Shown in pieces: positions 1 to 9,523 of a stretch of DNA of 64,000 bases (positions within the stretch are counted from its first letter, which is position 1; each line of letters begins with the position of its first letter). The stretch lies in NCBI RefSeq assembly GCF_002237555.1, contig NZ_CP022540.1, forward strand, positions 2,919,001-2,983,000, read 5' to 3'. This DNA comes from Antarctobacter heliothermus. Its GTDB lineage: Bacteria > Pseudomonadota > Alphaproteobacteria > Rhodobacterales > Rhodobacteraceae. The translations under genes were made by a program, and so were the position numbers. The notes beneath the pieces were generated by a model that searched no databases, was not told the DNA's origin, and worked only from the letters and a program-made list of their open reading frames with translations.

Positions 1-963
1 GTCGGCCAGTGTGTCGATGCTTTGATGGGTGCCGAGCAGTTCCAGCGTGTCCGGGTCGCCGGTGACATCCGTCACGTCGATGCCGATCAGGTCCATCGAG
101 ATGCGGCCCAGCACGGCGCAGCGGGTCTCTCCGGCCCAAAGGTGGGCCTGATGGCCCATGCTGCGCAGGATGCCATCGGCATAGCCCGCCGCGACTGTGG
201 CGACGCGGGACGGGCGTTCCGCCGTCCATGTGTTGCCGTAGCCCACGGTTTCGCCCGGCAGAACCTCGCGGATCTGGATCACGGGCAGATCGACGAAAGC
301 CACCGGGCGCGCGTCAAGAAACGGCAGGCCGCCGTAGACGCCGATGCCGGGGCGGGTAACGTCGAAATGATAATCCGGTCCCAGCAGCACGCCACCCGTG
401 GCCGACAGCGAGCGCGGTGCGTCGATGCCGTCGGTCATGTCGACAAAGCTGCGCAGTTGCTGGGCGTTCATCGGGTGCGCGGGTTCATCGGCGCAGGCAA
501 GATGGCTCATGATCAGGCTGGGTTTTTGTGCCAGCGCGATGCCGCGCAGGGCGCGCCATTCGGCGGGCTCCATCCCGAGGCGGTTCATGCCGCTGTCCAA
601 CTGGATGCCAAAGGCGTGGCCGGGCAGCCCCTCGACGTGGCGCAACATCTGGTCGATGGAGTTGATCATCGGGGTCAGTTGCGCGTCGCGGATCAGCGCA
701 GCGTCTCCGGCCATATGGCCGGAAAACACGCAGATTTCAGGGCGGGGGCCAAGGATGCGGCGCAGCTCTGCGCCCTCTTCGGCGATGGCCACGAAAAAGC
801 GGCGCGCGCCCTCTGCCGCAAGCGCCGGGGCGACCTGTTCGACGCCAAGGCCATAGGCGTCCGCCTTGACCACGGCGCCGGTCTCTGCCTGCGCCATCTC
901 TGAAAGGCTGCGCCAATTGGCGCGCAGCGCCGTGAGATCGATGGAAAGCTGTGCCTGTGCCAT
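1..963 (-). CDS. alr: Alanine racemase, C-terminus cut by window edge
   Basis: This enzyme interconverts L- and D-alanine with PLP and supplies D-Ala for peptidoglycan in the cytoplasm. I read 321 codons from an ATG at 963 with no stop before the edge, so about 25 C-terminal residues of the usual ~345 are missing. The PLP-binding lysine lies in [10 protein letters not shown] (Lys33), the second catalytic base in AGYADG (Tyr261), and the late GRISMD motif is present. An internal ATG at codon 23 is unlikely because it would remove the first strand before the lysine. Alr next to dnaB is a common alphaproteobacterial arrangement; here a cobS-like gene sits between them on the other strand. Family assignment is very secure. 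Confidence 0.95.
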   Translation of the reverse strand, partial: MAQAQLSIDLTALRANWRSLSEMAQAETGAVVKADAYGLGVEQVAPALAAEGARRFFVAIAEEGAELRRILGPRPEICVFSGHMAGDAALIRDAQLTPMINSIDQMLRHVEGLPGHAFGIQLDSGMNRLGMEPAEWRALRGIALAQKPSLIMSHLACADEPAHPMNAQQLRSFVDMTDGIDAPRSLSATGGVLLGPDYHFDVTRPGIGVYGGLPFLDARPVAFVDLPVIQIREVLPGETVGYGNTWTAERPSRVATVAAGYADGILRSMGHQAHLWAGETRCAVLGRISMDLIGIDVTDVTGDPDTLELLGTHQSIDTLAD

Positions 964-1085
964 GGGGTCAGGTGTTTCTCAGGTTCCCGGTCAGGGTCAA
1001 GCGCGAAATCGCCGCGCCGGTGGCCTTGCCGGCGGTCAGTTGCCGCTTATGCTGCATCTGGGTGGTCCGATACGGAGGAAAGTTC

Positions 1086-1853
1086 ATGCGCAATGTGCTG
1101 CGGTTGGAGGCGGATCTGTTCTGGCTGGCGCTGCGCTATCTGACAGCACTGCCGGTGCCGCGGGCCTTGCCCGAGTCGGATGATCTGATGGTGCGCGCGG
1201 TCAAGTACCATACGGGAGTCGGCACGCTGGTCGGGCTGTTGGGGGCGCTGGTGCTGTGGGCGGCGATGCCCGTCCCGCCGGGCATGGTGGCGGTGCTGCT
1301 ATCGGTGGCCGCCACGCTGTTGGTGACCGGGGCGTTTCACGAGGCCGGATTGGTCGGCGCGGTCGAGGCGCTGACCACCGGGCGCGACCGTGCCGAGATC
1401 ATCGCCTTGATGGATCAACGGCGCTTTGGGGTTTACGGCGCGCTGGCGTTGGGCATGGTGCTGGCGCTGAAAGTGACGCTGATCGCGGGGTTTCCACTGG
1501 GGCTGGCGGCGGCGGGTCTGGTGGCGGGACATGCCACCGGGCGCATGGCCTGTGTGCATGTGACCGGGACCACTGTGCATGCCCGCAGCGAGGGCATGCA
1601 GAAATTTGTCCCCAAGGTCACGCCTGACGGCTACCGCGTGGCGCTGACCCTGACGATGGTGGCGCTGATCCCGCTGACCCTTGTGGCGGGGATTGGTGCG
1701 GTGCTTTGCGGCTTTGCCGGGGCGGTGCTGTTGGGGCAGGCGTTCCGCGTCTGGAGCATCAACCGCATCGGCGGCTATACCGGCGATTGCCTTGGCGGGG
1801 CGCAACAATTGGCGGAACTTGGCTTTTATCTGGGGCTGGCGCTGTGGCTGTGA
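1086..1853 (+). CDS. cobS: CobS-like adenosylcobinamide-GDP ribazoletransferase, variant acidic motif
   Basis: CobS joins adenosylcobinamide-GDP and alpha-ribazole in the membrane to complete cobalamin. The 255-residue product is rich in membrane segments and ends with the CobS hallmark IGGYTGDCLGGAQQ. The start at 1086 follows a GGAGGA at 1075-1079; an upstream in-frame start at 951 would overlap alr and has no such site. Oddly, the usual HEDGLADTADG acidic loop reads HEAGLVGAVEA (residues 85-95), so the metal-binding aspartates expected there are absent, while the later MDQRRFG (normally KDSRIG) keeps its Asp. It may be a less active or altered-specificity CobS. No other cobalamin gene is in the window. 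Family is secure, activity is uncertain. Confidence 0.85.
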   Translation: MRNVLRLEADLFWLALRYLTALPVPRALPESDDLMVRAVKYHTGVGTLVGLLGALVLWAAMPVPPGMVAVLLSVAATLLVTGAFHEAGLVGAVEALTTGRDRAEIIALMDQRRFGVYGALALGMVLALKVTLIAGFPLGLAAAGLVAGHATGRMACVHVTGTTVHARSEGMQKFVPKVTPDGYRVALTLTMVALIPLTLVAGIGAVLCGFAGAVLLGQAFRVWSINRIGGYTGDCLGGAQQLAELGFYLGLALWL

Positions 1854-1874
1854 GCGGGTATGCCCCTTTGGCCG

Positions 1875-3368
1875 TCACATGTCCCGTTGGCCATCCTGCT
1901 GCCAAGGTTTGACGAGATTGCCAAAGCGGGTGAATTGCGCCTCGAACGACAGTTCAACCGTGCCGATAGGACCGTGGCGCTGTTTGCCGATGATCACCTC
2001 GGCCTTGGCGTGCAGGCGGCTCATCCGGTCCTGCCACGCCGCCATTTCGTCCAGCCGGTCGTCCGAGGGTTTTTCCCGCTCGGCGTAGTATTCTTCGCGG
2101 AACACGAACATGACCACGTCCGCATCCTGTTCGATCGAGCCTGATTCCCGCAGGTCCGACAGTTGCGGACGTTTGTCCTCGCGGTTTTCGACCTGACGCG
2201 ACAGCTGGGACAGGGCGACGACCGGGATGTTGAGTTCCTTGGCGATGGCCTTGAGCCCCATGGAGATCTCGCCGATTTCCTGCACCCGGTTTTCGGCGGT
2301 GCCGCGCAGCAGCTGCAGGTAGTCGACGATCACAAGGTCCAGCCCGTGGGTCCGTTTCAGACGCCGCGCGCGGGCGGCCACCTGACTGATCGGCAGGGCA
2401 GGCGTGTCGTCGATATACAGCGGGCAGGCCTCCAGATCCTTGGCGGCCTGCACAAAGCGGCGGAACTCTGTCTCATCCATGTCGCCTTGGCGGATCTTGT
2501 GCGAGCTGATTTCCGACGCTTCGGCAAGGATACGACCGGCAAGCTGTTCGGCGCTCATCTCAAGACTGAAAAAGCCGACCACGCCGCCGTCCGTCGCGCC
2601 AATAGAGCCGTCGGGTTTCTGGCCCTTCTTATAGGCCTTGGCGATGTTGAAGGCGATGTTGGTGGCCAATGAGGTTTTGCCCATCGACGGACGTCCGGCA
2701 AGAATCAACAGGTCAGACGGGTGCAGGCCGCCCAGTTTCTTGTCCATGTCGTCAAGGCCGGTTGAAATACCAGCCAGCCCGCCCTCTCGCTGATAGGCGG
2801 CGTTGGCGACATTGACCGCCTCTGTGACCGCTTTGAGAAAGCTTTGGAAACCGCTTTCGGTCTGGCCCTGCTCGGCCAGTTTGTACAGCGCCTGTTCCGC
2901 CTCGACGATCTGTTCGCGCGGCTCTGACGCCACATCGACCTTGGCTGCCTTGTCCGAGATGCTCTTGCCCAGCCGGATCAGGTCACGGCGCACGGCAAGG
3001 TCATAGATCATCTGCGCATAGTCGCGCACCGCAAAGGTCGAGATGGCAGAGGCCGCCAGACGCGCCAGATAGGCCGGGCCGCCCAGTTCCTTGAGGCCCT
3101 CGTCATCCTCCATGAACGCCTTGAGCGTGACCGGAGAGGCAAGGTTGTTCTTGGCGATACGGGCGGCGGCGATTTCAAAGATTCGGGCGTGGACCGGGTC
3201 GTAGAAATGATGCGCGCCGATGATGGCGGCGATGCGATCATAGGTGTCGTTCTCGACAAGAATCGCGCCCAGTAGCTGCTGCTCTGCCTCGATCGAATTG
3301 GGCATGGTGTCTGCCGCTTGAATTTCGACTCCGGTCGGGTTGATCGTTGCGATCTCGTTCATTTCCAT
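1875..3368 (-). CDS. dnaB: Replicative DNA helicase DnaB
   Basis: This is the hexameric 5'-3' helicase of the replication fork. The 497-residue protein has the N-terminal primase-interacting domain (about residues 20-125), a linker, and a RecA-like motor domain. Walker A is GRPSMGKTS with Lys231 and Walker B is LVIVDYLQLL; the downstream LSQLSRQVE segment and the conserved ESGSIEQDADVV segment are intact, and no intein is inserted, although DnaB is a common intein site. The gene converges with cobS, leaving only 21 bases between stops and no clear terminator. The start at 3368 has an alternative Met two codons later. pyrE lies 189 bases upstream on the same strand. Confidence 0.97.
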   Translation of the reverse strand: MEMNEIATINPTGVEIQAADTMPNSIEAEQQLLGAILVENDTYDRIAAIIGAHHFYDPVHARIFEIAAARIAKNNLASPVTLKAFMEDDEGLKELGGPAYLARLAASAISTFAVRDYAQMIYDLAVRRDLIRLGKSISDKAAKVDVASEPREQIVEAEQALYKLAEQGQTESGFQSFLKAVTEAVNVANAAYQREGGLAGISTGLDDMDKKLGGLHPSDLLILAGRPSMGKTSLATNIAFNIAKAYKKGQKPDGSIGATDGGVVGFFSLEMSAEQLAGRILAEASEISSHKIRQGDMDETEFRRFVQAAKDLEACPLYIDDTPALPISQVAARARRLKRTHGLDLVIVDYLQLLRGTAENRVQEIGEISMGLKAIAKELNIPVVALSQLSRQVENREDKRPQLSDLRESGSIEQDADVVMFVFREEYYAEREKPSDDRLDEMAAWQDRMSRLHAKAEVIIGKQRHGPIGTVELSFEAQFTRFGNLVKPWQQDGQRDM

Positions 3369-3557
3369 CCCCTGCTGCGTAGACAGATGCCCTATCAGCG
3401 GGCGTCGGCGACGGGCAGACTGTATATCTCTGTTGATAAGTCAGGTCACTGGATATTGGCATTTAGGTCGGTCGGCCGTCAACATCTGGTGCGGCTGAGC
3501 CGGCCCTGTGATCTTCCTGTCACGTTCAACCAACAAGATGTCAGCGCTGTCGTCGGG

Positions 3558-4229
3558 TCAGGTTTCGCTGCGGGCCGCGCGCCAGCCGTGCGGGTCCTTG
3601 AGGAACGACTCGACCTCTGACAGGACGCCGGCGTGTTTTTCCGGCGCTTCGGCCAGCACCTCCCACCAGGTGCACAGGTGGTGCAGGGCAACGCCGTGAT
3701 CGCCCAGTGTTTTGGTCGTCTCGGGGAAGATGCCGTAGTAAAAGATCACCGCCGTATGGGCGCAGGTGGCGCCAGTGTCGCGGATCGCGTCGACAAAGCT
3801 GATCTTTGATCCGCCATCGGTGGTCAGATCCTCGACCAGCAGCACACGCTCACCCTCGGACATGGCACCCTCGATGCGGGCGTTTTTGCCGTAGCCTTTG
3901 GGTTTCTTGCGCACATAGGTCATCGGCAGGGCCATGCGTTCGGCCACCAGCGCGGCAAAGGGAATACCGGCTGTTTCGCCCCCGGCGATGTTGTCGAAAG
4001 CCTCAAAACCCGCGTTGCGCATCACGGTGACGGTCAAGAAATCCATCAGGGTCGAGCGGATGCGCGGGAAAGAGATCAGTTTGCGGCAGTCGATGTAGAC
4101 CGGCGAAAGCTGACCAGAGGCCAGCTTGTACGGCTCGTCGGTCATGAAGTTCACCGCCTCGATCTCCCACAACATGCGCGCGGTCAGGCGGGCCATTTCT
4201 TCGGCGGGGGGGTAGGACGAGGGGATCAT
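3558..4229 (-). CDS. pyrE: Orotate phosphoribosyltransferase
   Basis: PyrE adds phosphoribose from PRPP to orotate, giving OMP in pyrimidine synthesis. The 223-residue reading starts at the ATG at 4229, preceded by CGGAG about ten bases upstream; a longer in-frame start at 4322 adds 31 low-complexity residues not expected in the family. The PRPP loop is [13 protein letters not shown], and the catalytic-loop region [15 protein letters not shown] is present. The gene lies 142 bases downstream of pyrC on the same strand, so the two steps of the same pathway are probably co-expressed. Confidence 0.95.
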   Translation of the reverse strand: MIPSSYPPAEEMARLTARMLWEIEAVNFMTDEPYKLASGQLSPVYIDCRKLISFPRIRSTLMDFLTVTVMRNAGFEAFDNIAGGETAGIPFAALVAERMALPMTYVRKKPKGYGKNARIEGAMSEGERVLLVEDLTTDGGSKISFVDAIRDTGATCAHTAVIFYYGIFPETTKTLGDHGVALHHLCTWWEVLAEAPEKHAGVLSEVESFLKDPHGWRAARSET

Positions 4230-4371
4230 GGCAGGCGCTCCGGGCTGGGGGGTCGCGCCGCAATAACGGGTTTCGGGCACGGTTTTCAAGGGCGATGGCC
4301 GGGCCGGTTGCAATTGGTTCAACGCCGCCTTTGCGCGGTGAAAGGCGGCGTTGCGGTTGGGGTCGCGCGGG

Positions 4372-5409
4372 TCAGTCCGCGACGCGCCAGTGCAGCGGCA
4401 TCATCGGATCAAAAACGGTGACGGGCCCATCGCCGGTTTCGATCTTGGCCGGATAGGTGACGGGCGCGCCTTTGGTCAGTGTGATGGTGTCGTCATTCGA
4501 CGGCAGGCGGTAAAAGGCCGGGCCGTTGAGCGAGGCGAACGCCTCCAGCTGGTTCAGCGCACCATCCTGTTCGAACACTTCGGCAAGGATCGACATGGTG
4601 TTCGTTGCCGTAAAGCATCCGGCGCAGCCACAGCCGTTTTCCTTGAGCGGATCGATGTGCGGGGCGCTGTCGGTGCCAAGGAAAAAGCTGGCGTCGCCAC
4701 TAGTCGCGGCGGCGCGCAGGGCAAGGCGGTGTTCCTCACGTTTGGCAACCGGCAGGCAATAGTAATGCGGCTTGATCCCGCCGACCAGAATGGCGTTGCG
4801 GTTGATCACAAGGTGATGCGTGGTGATCGTCGCGCCCAGATCATCTCCGCCCGCGCGGGCATAGTCGACGCCCTGCGAGGTGGTGATGTGTTCCATGATG
4901 ACGCGCAGGCCCGGGGTGCGCTGGCGGATCGGGTCCAGCACGCGGTCGATGAACACCGCCTCCCGGTCAAAGATATCGATGTCGCTATCGACCACTTCGC
5001 CATGCACGCACAGAGGGATGCCATTCTCGGCCATCGCCTCCAACACAGGGCGCACCTTGTCAAAGTCGCGCACTCCGGAGGTGGAGTTGGTGGTGGCCCC
5101 GGCGGGGTAGAGTTTCACGGCGGTGATCAGCCCGCTTTGATGCGCGGCGACGATGTCCGCCGGGTCGCTTTCCTCTGTCAGGTACAGCGTCATCAGCGGG
5201 GCAAAGCCGCTGCCCGCAGGCAGGGCGGCCAGAATGCGGTCCTTGTACGCCTGTGCCTGTGCGCCGGTGACCACCGGCGGCACGAGGTTGGGCATGATGA
5301 TGGCGCGGCCAAAGTGGCGCGCGCTTTCGGGGGCAATTCCGGCCAGCATTGCGCCATCGCGCAGGTGCAGGTGCCAGTCGTCGGGGCGGCGAAGGGTGAT
5401 GCTATCCAT
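4372..5409 (-). CDS. pyrC: Dihydroorotase (class II PyrC)
   Basis: This zinc amidohydrolase interconverts carbamoyl-aspartate and dihydroorotate. The 345-residue length matches E. coli-type PyrC. The metal-binding HLHLRDG (His13, His15) is near the N-terminus, the carboxylated lysine is in [13 protein letters not shown], and the late metal-ligand Asp is in GTDSAPH. It lies between the hydrolase-like gene upstream (42-base gap) and pyrE downstream, all on the minus strand. A 618-codon open frame on the opposite strand across this region is a GC-driven shadow. Confidence 0.96.
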   Translation of the reverse strand: MDSITLRRPDDWHLHLRDGAMLAGIAPESARHFGRAIIMPNLVPPVVTGAQAQAYKDRILAALPAGSGFAPLMTLYLTEESDPADIVAAHQSGLITAVKLYPAGATTNSTSGVRDFDKVRPVLEAMAENGIPLCVHGEVVDSDIDIFDREAVFIDRVLDPIRQRTPGLRVIMEHITTSQGVDYARAGGDDLGATITTHHLVINRNAILVGGIKPHYYCLPVAKREEHRLALRAAATSGDASFFLGTDSAPHIDPLKENGCGCAGCFTATNTMSILAEVFEQDGALNQLEAFASLNGPAFYRLPSNDDTITLTKGAPVTYPAKIETGDGPVTVFDPMMPLHWRVAD

Positions 5410-5451
5410 AAATTTGCGGTTAGCATGCGGACCGGGCGCGCGCCAGTGGAC

Positions 5452-6402
5452 TCAGCCGGTGTCTGCTGTCCGGGCGGTGTCGTCCCCGGCCTCCAGTTCC
5501 GTCAGACGGCGGCGAAAACGCGGGGCGGGCATCCGGCCCACCACGTTCTGACACAAGAGACGTGCCAGACCGTCGCGTCCATCGGCATCCAGCCGCGCCA
5601 GCAGGCGGCGCAAAAAGGGCGGGTGGTTGCGCCGGGCGCGCAGCATGGACGCGAACAAAGCGGTGTCCAATCGGCCCTCGGCGGCAGAGGTCAACATCCC
5701 CGGCAACAGGTCAAGCGCTCGAAAATCCGATTGCAACGCACCACCCATAAAGGGCGCGCGCAAGCGCGTGACGTTGGGCCGTGCGAACAGCGCCGAGTGC
5801 ATCGCATCCAGCCGTTCACGCGGATCGTAGATCACATAGGCCCGTTCGGCGGCGTCGATCATTTCCGGCGCAAAGCCATAACGCGAGGTGAAATCGCGGC
5901 GGCGCTCTTCGGCGAACCGGTCGTCCCATTCGGCCACGCGCGGGTCCAGCGTGGCCTGCGGTTGCAGCATCAGCACCCGCGCGCCGGGTGCGGTGACGGA
6001 ATAGGCCCCGGCGGCATAGCCACAGGGACCGGCCCCGTAAAACAGCACGTTTTCGAATTCGTCGAAAAAGCCATCGTCCTGAAGCTGGTCGAAAAACGCA
6101 TAGACGCGTTCATCGCGGAACCATGTATCCCCGTGGCTGAGCAGCGACAGCGAGGACCAGCCATTGGCGTTGACCATGTCGAAGCCGATGGGGGTGCGCG
6201 TCTCTGACAGGGCTTCGATACCGGACATTGTCTCAAACGCGACGACCAGCGTGTCGCCCTCTTCGACAAAGATCGCCGCGTGGCTTTTGCCCATCGGTTC
6301 GGCAAACCCGTATTCCTCGCCAATCCGTCGCAGCGTTGCCAGCCACTCTCCGCGTGGCTGGTTGCTGAGATCGGGGGCGAATCCTTTGGTCTGCGATTCC
6401 AT
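5452..6402 (-). CDS. Conserved Rhodobacteraceae protein, alpha/beta-hydrolase-like
   Basis: The protein is 316 residues from the ATG at 6402; the open frame runs further upstream but that part has shadow-like composition. A central FYGAGPCGYAAGAYS segment (about residues 120-135) resembles the nucleophile-elbow surroundings of alpha/beta hydrolases, with Cys where the nucleophile would be. From memory, close relatives in roseobacters are often labelled phosphoadenosine phosphosulfate reductase, but I see no PP-loop or CGLH-type catalytic motif, so I do not use that name. It precedes pyrC by 42 bases and may be transcribed with it. The substrate is unknown. Confidence 0.7.
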   Translation of the reverse strand: MESQTKGFAPDLSNQPRGEWLATLRRIGEEYGFAEPMGKSHAAIFVEEGDTLVVAFETMSGIEALSETRTPIGFDMVNANGWSSLSLLSHGDTWFRDERVYAFFDQLQDDGFFDEFENVLFYGAGPCGYAAGAYSVTAPGARVLMLQPQATLDPRVAEWDDRFAEERRRDFTSRYGFAPEMIDAAERAYVIYDPRERLDAMHSALFARPNVTRLRAPFMGGALQSDFRALDLLPGMLTSAAEGRLDTALFASMLRARRNHPPFLRRLLARLDADGRDGLARLLCQNVVGRMPAPRFRRRLTELEAGDDTARTADTG

Positions 6403-6559
6403 TGATGGAGTATCCTCACTTTGCACCAAAATTGGCACGCATTTGGGGGAAATAATGTCCCGGCTTTTGGGCAAGAATGTGGTCGCGCAGTGACAACACG
6501 GTGGGCCGTGGCCCGAGAGGGACGAAAAGAAAGAGGCGGAAAGCGCGGGGCAGAATCGA

Positions 6560-6587
6560 ATGCGCCGCCCGTTTCCGAGCGGCGCAT
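6560..6587 (-). terminator. Hairpin after Hint gene
   Basis: A 9-bp perfect stem (ATGCGCCGC / GCGGCGCAT) with a 10-base loop lies just past the stop of the minus-strand Hint gene at 6614. The U-tract is weak, so it is a probable rather than certain terminator. Confidence 0.5.
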
Positions 6588-6613
6588 CCTTGTCTGCGGT
6601 CAGTCCGTGTGGC

Positions 6614-7540
6614 TCAGGCGGCGCGCTGGCCGTCGAGCCGTGCCTTGAGCGCCGGGGGCAGCAGCCGACGCGCGCTGATCCGCGCATAGGGCATTTCCAC
6701 AAACGATTGTTCGGTGCCGAAATGCGCGATGTATTCGGCGTAATTGTCAAAGCTGCGGCGACCGACATGATCGATATACGTCTCGGCCTTGGTGCCTTCG
6801 GCAAGAATGATCTCGTGGCCTTCGGTTTCGATGTGGTACACAGCAAAGCTGTCGCCCAGTTCGGAAAGCGGTTGCCAGTCGATGGTGGAACCGTTGACCA
6901 AGGCGCTGGCATTGATCAGCATATCGTCGATCAGCAGTGCGTGGTCCGCGGTCAGCACCAGGTCGCGCAGCGGCAGGCCATCCCCTAGCGCGCCGGCGCG
7001 CAGTCGCACGGGTTGCAGGCGGTCCGCCGGGGTAAAGCGGGTCGCCACGGTTTGTGTCCAGACCCATTTGACAGGAACGGCGGTGCCCTCCGCCGTCAGG
7101 ATCAGATCGCCCATCGACAGTGTTTCAACGGCGCGGTCGCCGTCGGGCGTGGCAATCAGCGTGCCCTGGCCAAAGCAGAGATACACATTCGTGTCGCTGG
7201 TCTCGGACTGGAAGTCGTTGGATGTACCCGAAGATGCGACCTGTGTCTGGGTGGTCGCATTCGGGATGATCAGCGCATAGGTTCCGGCACCATCGGTGAA
7301 GACCGGGTATTCGACACCGTCCCCGCCCGAGATCGTGTAGCCCGTGAACGTGCCGCCGGGGAAGGTGTCAACACCCGCGTCCAGCGCGCCGTCGTCGTCC
7401 TGATCGACAATCGTTCCCGATGTGTCATCGGCGCTAAACAGTCCGGTCCAGTTGAGACTGGTGCCGGGCGCACCTTCGGGCCCGTTGAATGAGACGCCTG
7501 AGAGCAAGACGTTGCCTTCGGCTTCATAGTTAGTGGGCAT
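6614..7540 (-). CDS. Hint-domain (Hedgehog/intein-type) protein 1
   Basis: The protein is 308 residues. Residues 1-115 are acidic and Gly/Thr/Asp-rich with a calcium-loop-like DQDDDGALDAGVD and no obvious signal peptide. The Hint_2-type module starts at CFGQGTLIATPDG (Cys122 as the expected nucleophile), followed by the B-block-like LTADHALLI and by AVYHIETEGHEIILAEG. The C-terminal tail NYAEYIAHFG is shared with the Hint protein at 22366-23315. Hint domains catalyse N-S acyl shifts and autocleavage; in roseobacters such proteins are numerous and mostly of unknown role, often secreted through RTX-type routes, which is inference here. The AT-rich 5' region (7541-7708) is a likely promoter. Confidence 0.88.
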   Translation of the reverse strand: MPTNYEAEGNVLLSGVSFNGPEGAPGTSLNWTGLFSADDTSGTIVDQDDDGALDAGVDTFPGGTFTGYTISGGDGVEYPVFTDGAGTYALIIPNATTQTQVASSGTSNDFQSETSDTNVYLCFGQGTLIATPDGDRAVETLSMGDLILTAEGTAVPVKWVWTQTVATRFTPADRLQPVRLRAGALGDGLPLRDLVLTADHALLIDDMLINASALVNGSTIDWQPLSELGDSFAVYHIETEGHEIILAEGTKAETYIDHVGRRSFDNYAEYIAHFGTEQSFVEMPYARISARRLLPPALKARLDGQRAA

Positions 7541-7708
7541 TTAAGCCTCCATTGGAATCGCTATGGATTAATGCGTTGATAAAGTGTTCAATTTTTTTTG
7601 GGTTCAACTCTTGACCGCGAAAAAATGTATCTGTGTGTCCTGTTTCTTGTGACGCATGTCGCTTCCGAGGCAACGTGCCGGATTCCGGGCATGGGTTGCA
7701 GTGGAGCC

Positions 7709-8767
7709 TTATAAGGCAGAGGCGGCGTCGCCCGCCTTTCGGGCACGGGTCGCGTGCCCCGCCAGAAACCGCGCCGCCCTGATTGGAATGGGGCGGGATG
7801 GTGGCGTCATCAGCAGGCGGGCAAACAGCGCGCGAAAAGGTTCCTGAGCCAAGAGTGTGTCAAAGCGGGCCTTGCGCCATGCGACGGCGGCTGCATGCAG
7901 GCGCGACAGTTCGGGGTCAGCGGCAAGGGTGGCACGCTGTTCGGCCACGCCTGCAAGGCTCTGAATGCTGGTGTCTTCCTCAACGCTCCAGTTGCGTTCG
8001 ACCCAGTAGTCCATGCCAAGCGCATGGTCAGAATGCACCGCGCGCCCCCTGTCGGCCTTGAGGACATAGCTTTCCATCGCGCCAAGGGCGTAGTGGTTGA
8101 GTTGCGCCAAGGCGTAGTTAGAGCGGCCGTATTGCGAGAATATCCGGCGGGTGCGGAATTGGGCGTCCAGCTCGCGGCCCTCGCCGTCGAACCAGCGTGC
8201 CTTGTCGATTTGTGTCGGATCGGGCGCGCGGGGGCGGTGGACACCCAGTTTCTTGTAAGTGCCGTCATTGCGGTAGAGCGTCTTGAACATCGCGGCGCGC
8301 CATGGCCAGTGCATGACCACGGGGGCGGCCTTAGTGAACTGCTCAGTGATCGGGTGATCGGTGTAGCGCGCCACGCCTGCATTGCCGAACAGCCGCCAAG
8401 TCAGGGTGATGGCGGTGGCGTCGGGCAGGGCGGCGATCAGCGCGGGCAGGGTGCGGTCGCCGGTGTGGACGTTGACGTATTCGTCGATGTCCAGCGGCAA
8501 GAGCCAGTCGGCGCCTTGCACGGCGTCGGTCTGATCCGCGCGTTTCAGCCCGGTGAACTGGATGCCCCGGTCATCATAGGGGCCATCGTTGCGGATATGG
8601 GTCAGCGGGAGAACCTGCGCCAGCCGGTCCAGCATCGTGTCGGTGCCGTCCTGACAATCGTTCGACAGGGCCACCACATGGGTGACGCCGCAGGCAAGGT
8701 GATGCGCCAGCCAGTCGAGCAGGAACGCGCCCTCATTGCGGACACACAGGACGGCGGTGATTTTCAC
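7709..8767 (-). CDS. Glycosyltransferase, GT-A type (Glyco_tranf_2_4-like), operon gene 5
   Basis: The protein is 352 residues. It opens with ITAVLCVRNEGAFLLDW, typical of this glycosyltransferase family, and has the metal/nucleotide motif PLDIDEYVNV near residue 100. A conserved LNHYAL segment near residue 225 is shared with the two other glycosyltransferases of the cluster. It is the last gene of the five-gene minus-strand operon, 52 bases after the methyltransferase gene. It probably adds a sugar to a surface glycan or protein; donor and acceptor are unknown. The C-terminal ~50 residues are basic and Ala/Arg-rich. Confidence 0.85.
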   Translation of the reverse strand: MKITAVLCVRNEGAFLLDWLAHHLACGVTHVVALSNDCQDGTDTMLDRLAQVLPLTHIRNDGPYDDRGIQFTGLKRADQTDAVQGADWLLPLDIDEYVNVHTGDRTLPALIAALPDATAITLTWRLFGNAGVARYTDHPITEQFTKAAPVVMHWPWRAAMFKTLYRNDGTYKKLGVHRPRAPDPTQIDKARWFDGEGRELDAQFRTRRIFSQYGRSNYALAQLNHYALGAMESYVLKADRGRAVHSDHALGMDYWVERNWSVEEDTSIQSLAGVAEQRATLAADPELSRLHAAAVAWRKARFDTLLAQEPFRALFARLLMTPPSRPIPIRAARFLAGHATRARKAGDAASAL

Positions 8768-8819
8768 GCTGTTGTCTCCACGGTGAGCCGATTTTTCGTC
8801 GAAAAATCGTTTCGCGTCA

Positions 8820-9521
8820 TTACCAACCCTTACGGAAGGTCACGACTTTGGCCTCGGACGCCTTGGGGAAATAGGTCAGCCCGGCGCGCTGCATGCAGTC
8901 AAACACCGCCTGAACGCCGCTTTGCCCGATCCACTGCGGGTGCAGTTCGATCACCGCCGCGCGCAGGCAGGACCAGTCGGCGGCGGGCAGCAGATGCGCT
9001 TCTGCGCCTTCGATGTCGCAGACCAGCACATCCGGCGTTTCGGCCTGTAGAACCGGGTTGATGGCGTGCTGCATGACCTTGACCTCTTCGATCACCGTAT
9101 CGGGGTCGGCGTCGCGGTCCATCGAGGAGCCGAGAAAGTTCTGGCGGACATAGAACGGCACCGGATCGCCCAGTTCGGGGGCCAAAAGCGCGTTGCGCAG
9201 GTCGACGTTGGTGACGTCGTTGGCGGCGTGCACAGAGCGGATGTAAGGGATCAGCGCCGGGTTTGCCTCATAGCTGACAACGCGGGCGACCTTTTTCTTC
9301 ACCGACAGCAGCGTCGACATGTAGCCGATGCCGCCGCCCAGTTCCAGAACGCGGTCCCCCTCACGCACCACGCGCATGACGGCGTCGCATTCCTTGCGTT
9401 CATAGATGCCTTGTTTCAACGCGCCGCGCATGCGCCCACGCGTGATCTGCGGATGTTTGGGGATCTTGAGCCCGCGAGAATGCAGAAAGGGGTCGCGGGG
9501 TGCCGGGGTTGCGCCGTCCAT
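8820..9521 (-). CDS. FkbM-family SAM-dependent methyltransferase, operon gene 4
   Basis: The protein is 233 residues. SAM motif I is VLELGGGIGYMS, and the FkbM hallmark DIEGAEAHLL lies near residue 175. The family O-methylates sugars and other hydroxyls. The start at 9521 lies two bases past the TGA of the preceding gene and uses a GGAG inside its last codons, so translation is coupled. A longer open frame to 9656 overlaps the upstream gene and lacks family similarity. In this operon it may methylate the glycan built by the neighbouring glycosyltransferases (inference). Confidence 0.87.
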   Translation of the reverse strand: MDGATPAPRDPFLHSRGLKIPKHPQITRGRMRGALKQGIYERKECDAVMRVVREGDRVLELGGGIGYMSTLLSVKKKVARVVSYEANPALIPYIRSVHAANDVTNVDLRNALLAPELGDPVPFYVRQNFLGSSMDRDADPDTVIEEVKVMQHAINPVLQAETPDVLVCDIEGAEAHLLPAADWSCLRAAVIELHPQWIGQSGVQAVFDCMQRAGLTYFPKASEAKVVTFRKGW

Positions 9522-9523
9522 CG

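Noticed and set aside
4351..6207. A 618-codon open frame on the plus strand
   Set aside because: It is antisense to pyrC and the hydrolase-like gene, has no family-like motif and arises from high GC at third positions.
5452..6402. Label as phosphoadenosine phosphosulfate reductase
   Set aside because: This name is, from memory, used for relatives, but the catalytic Cys motif and PP-loop of PAPS reductases are not visible.
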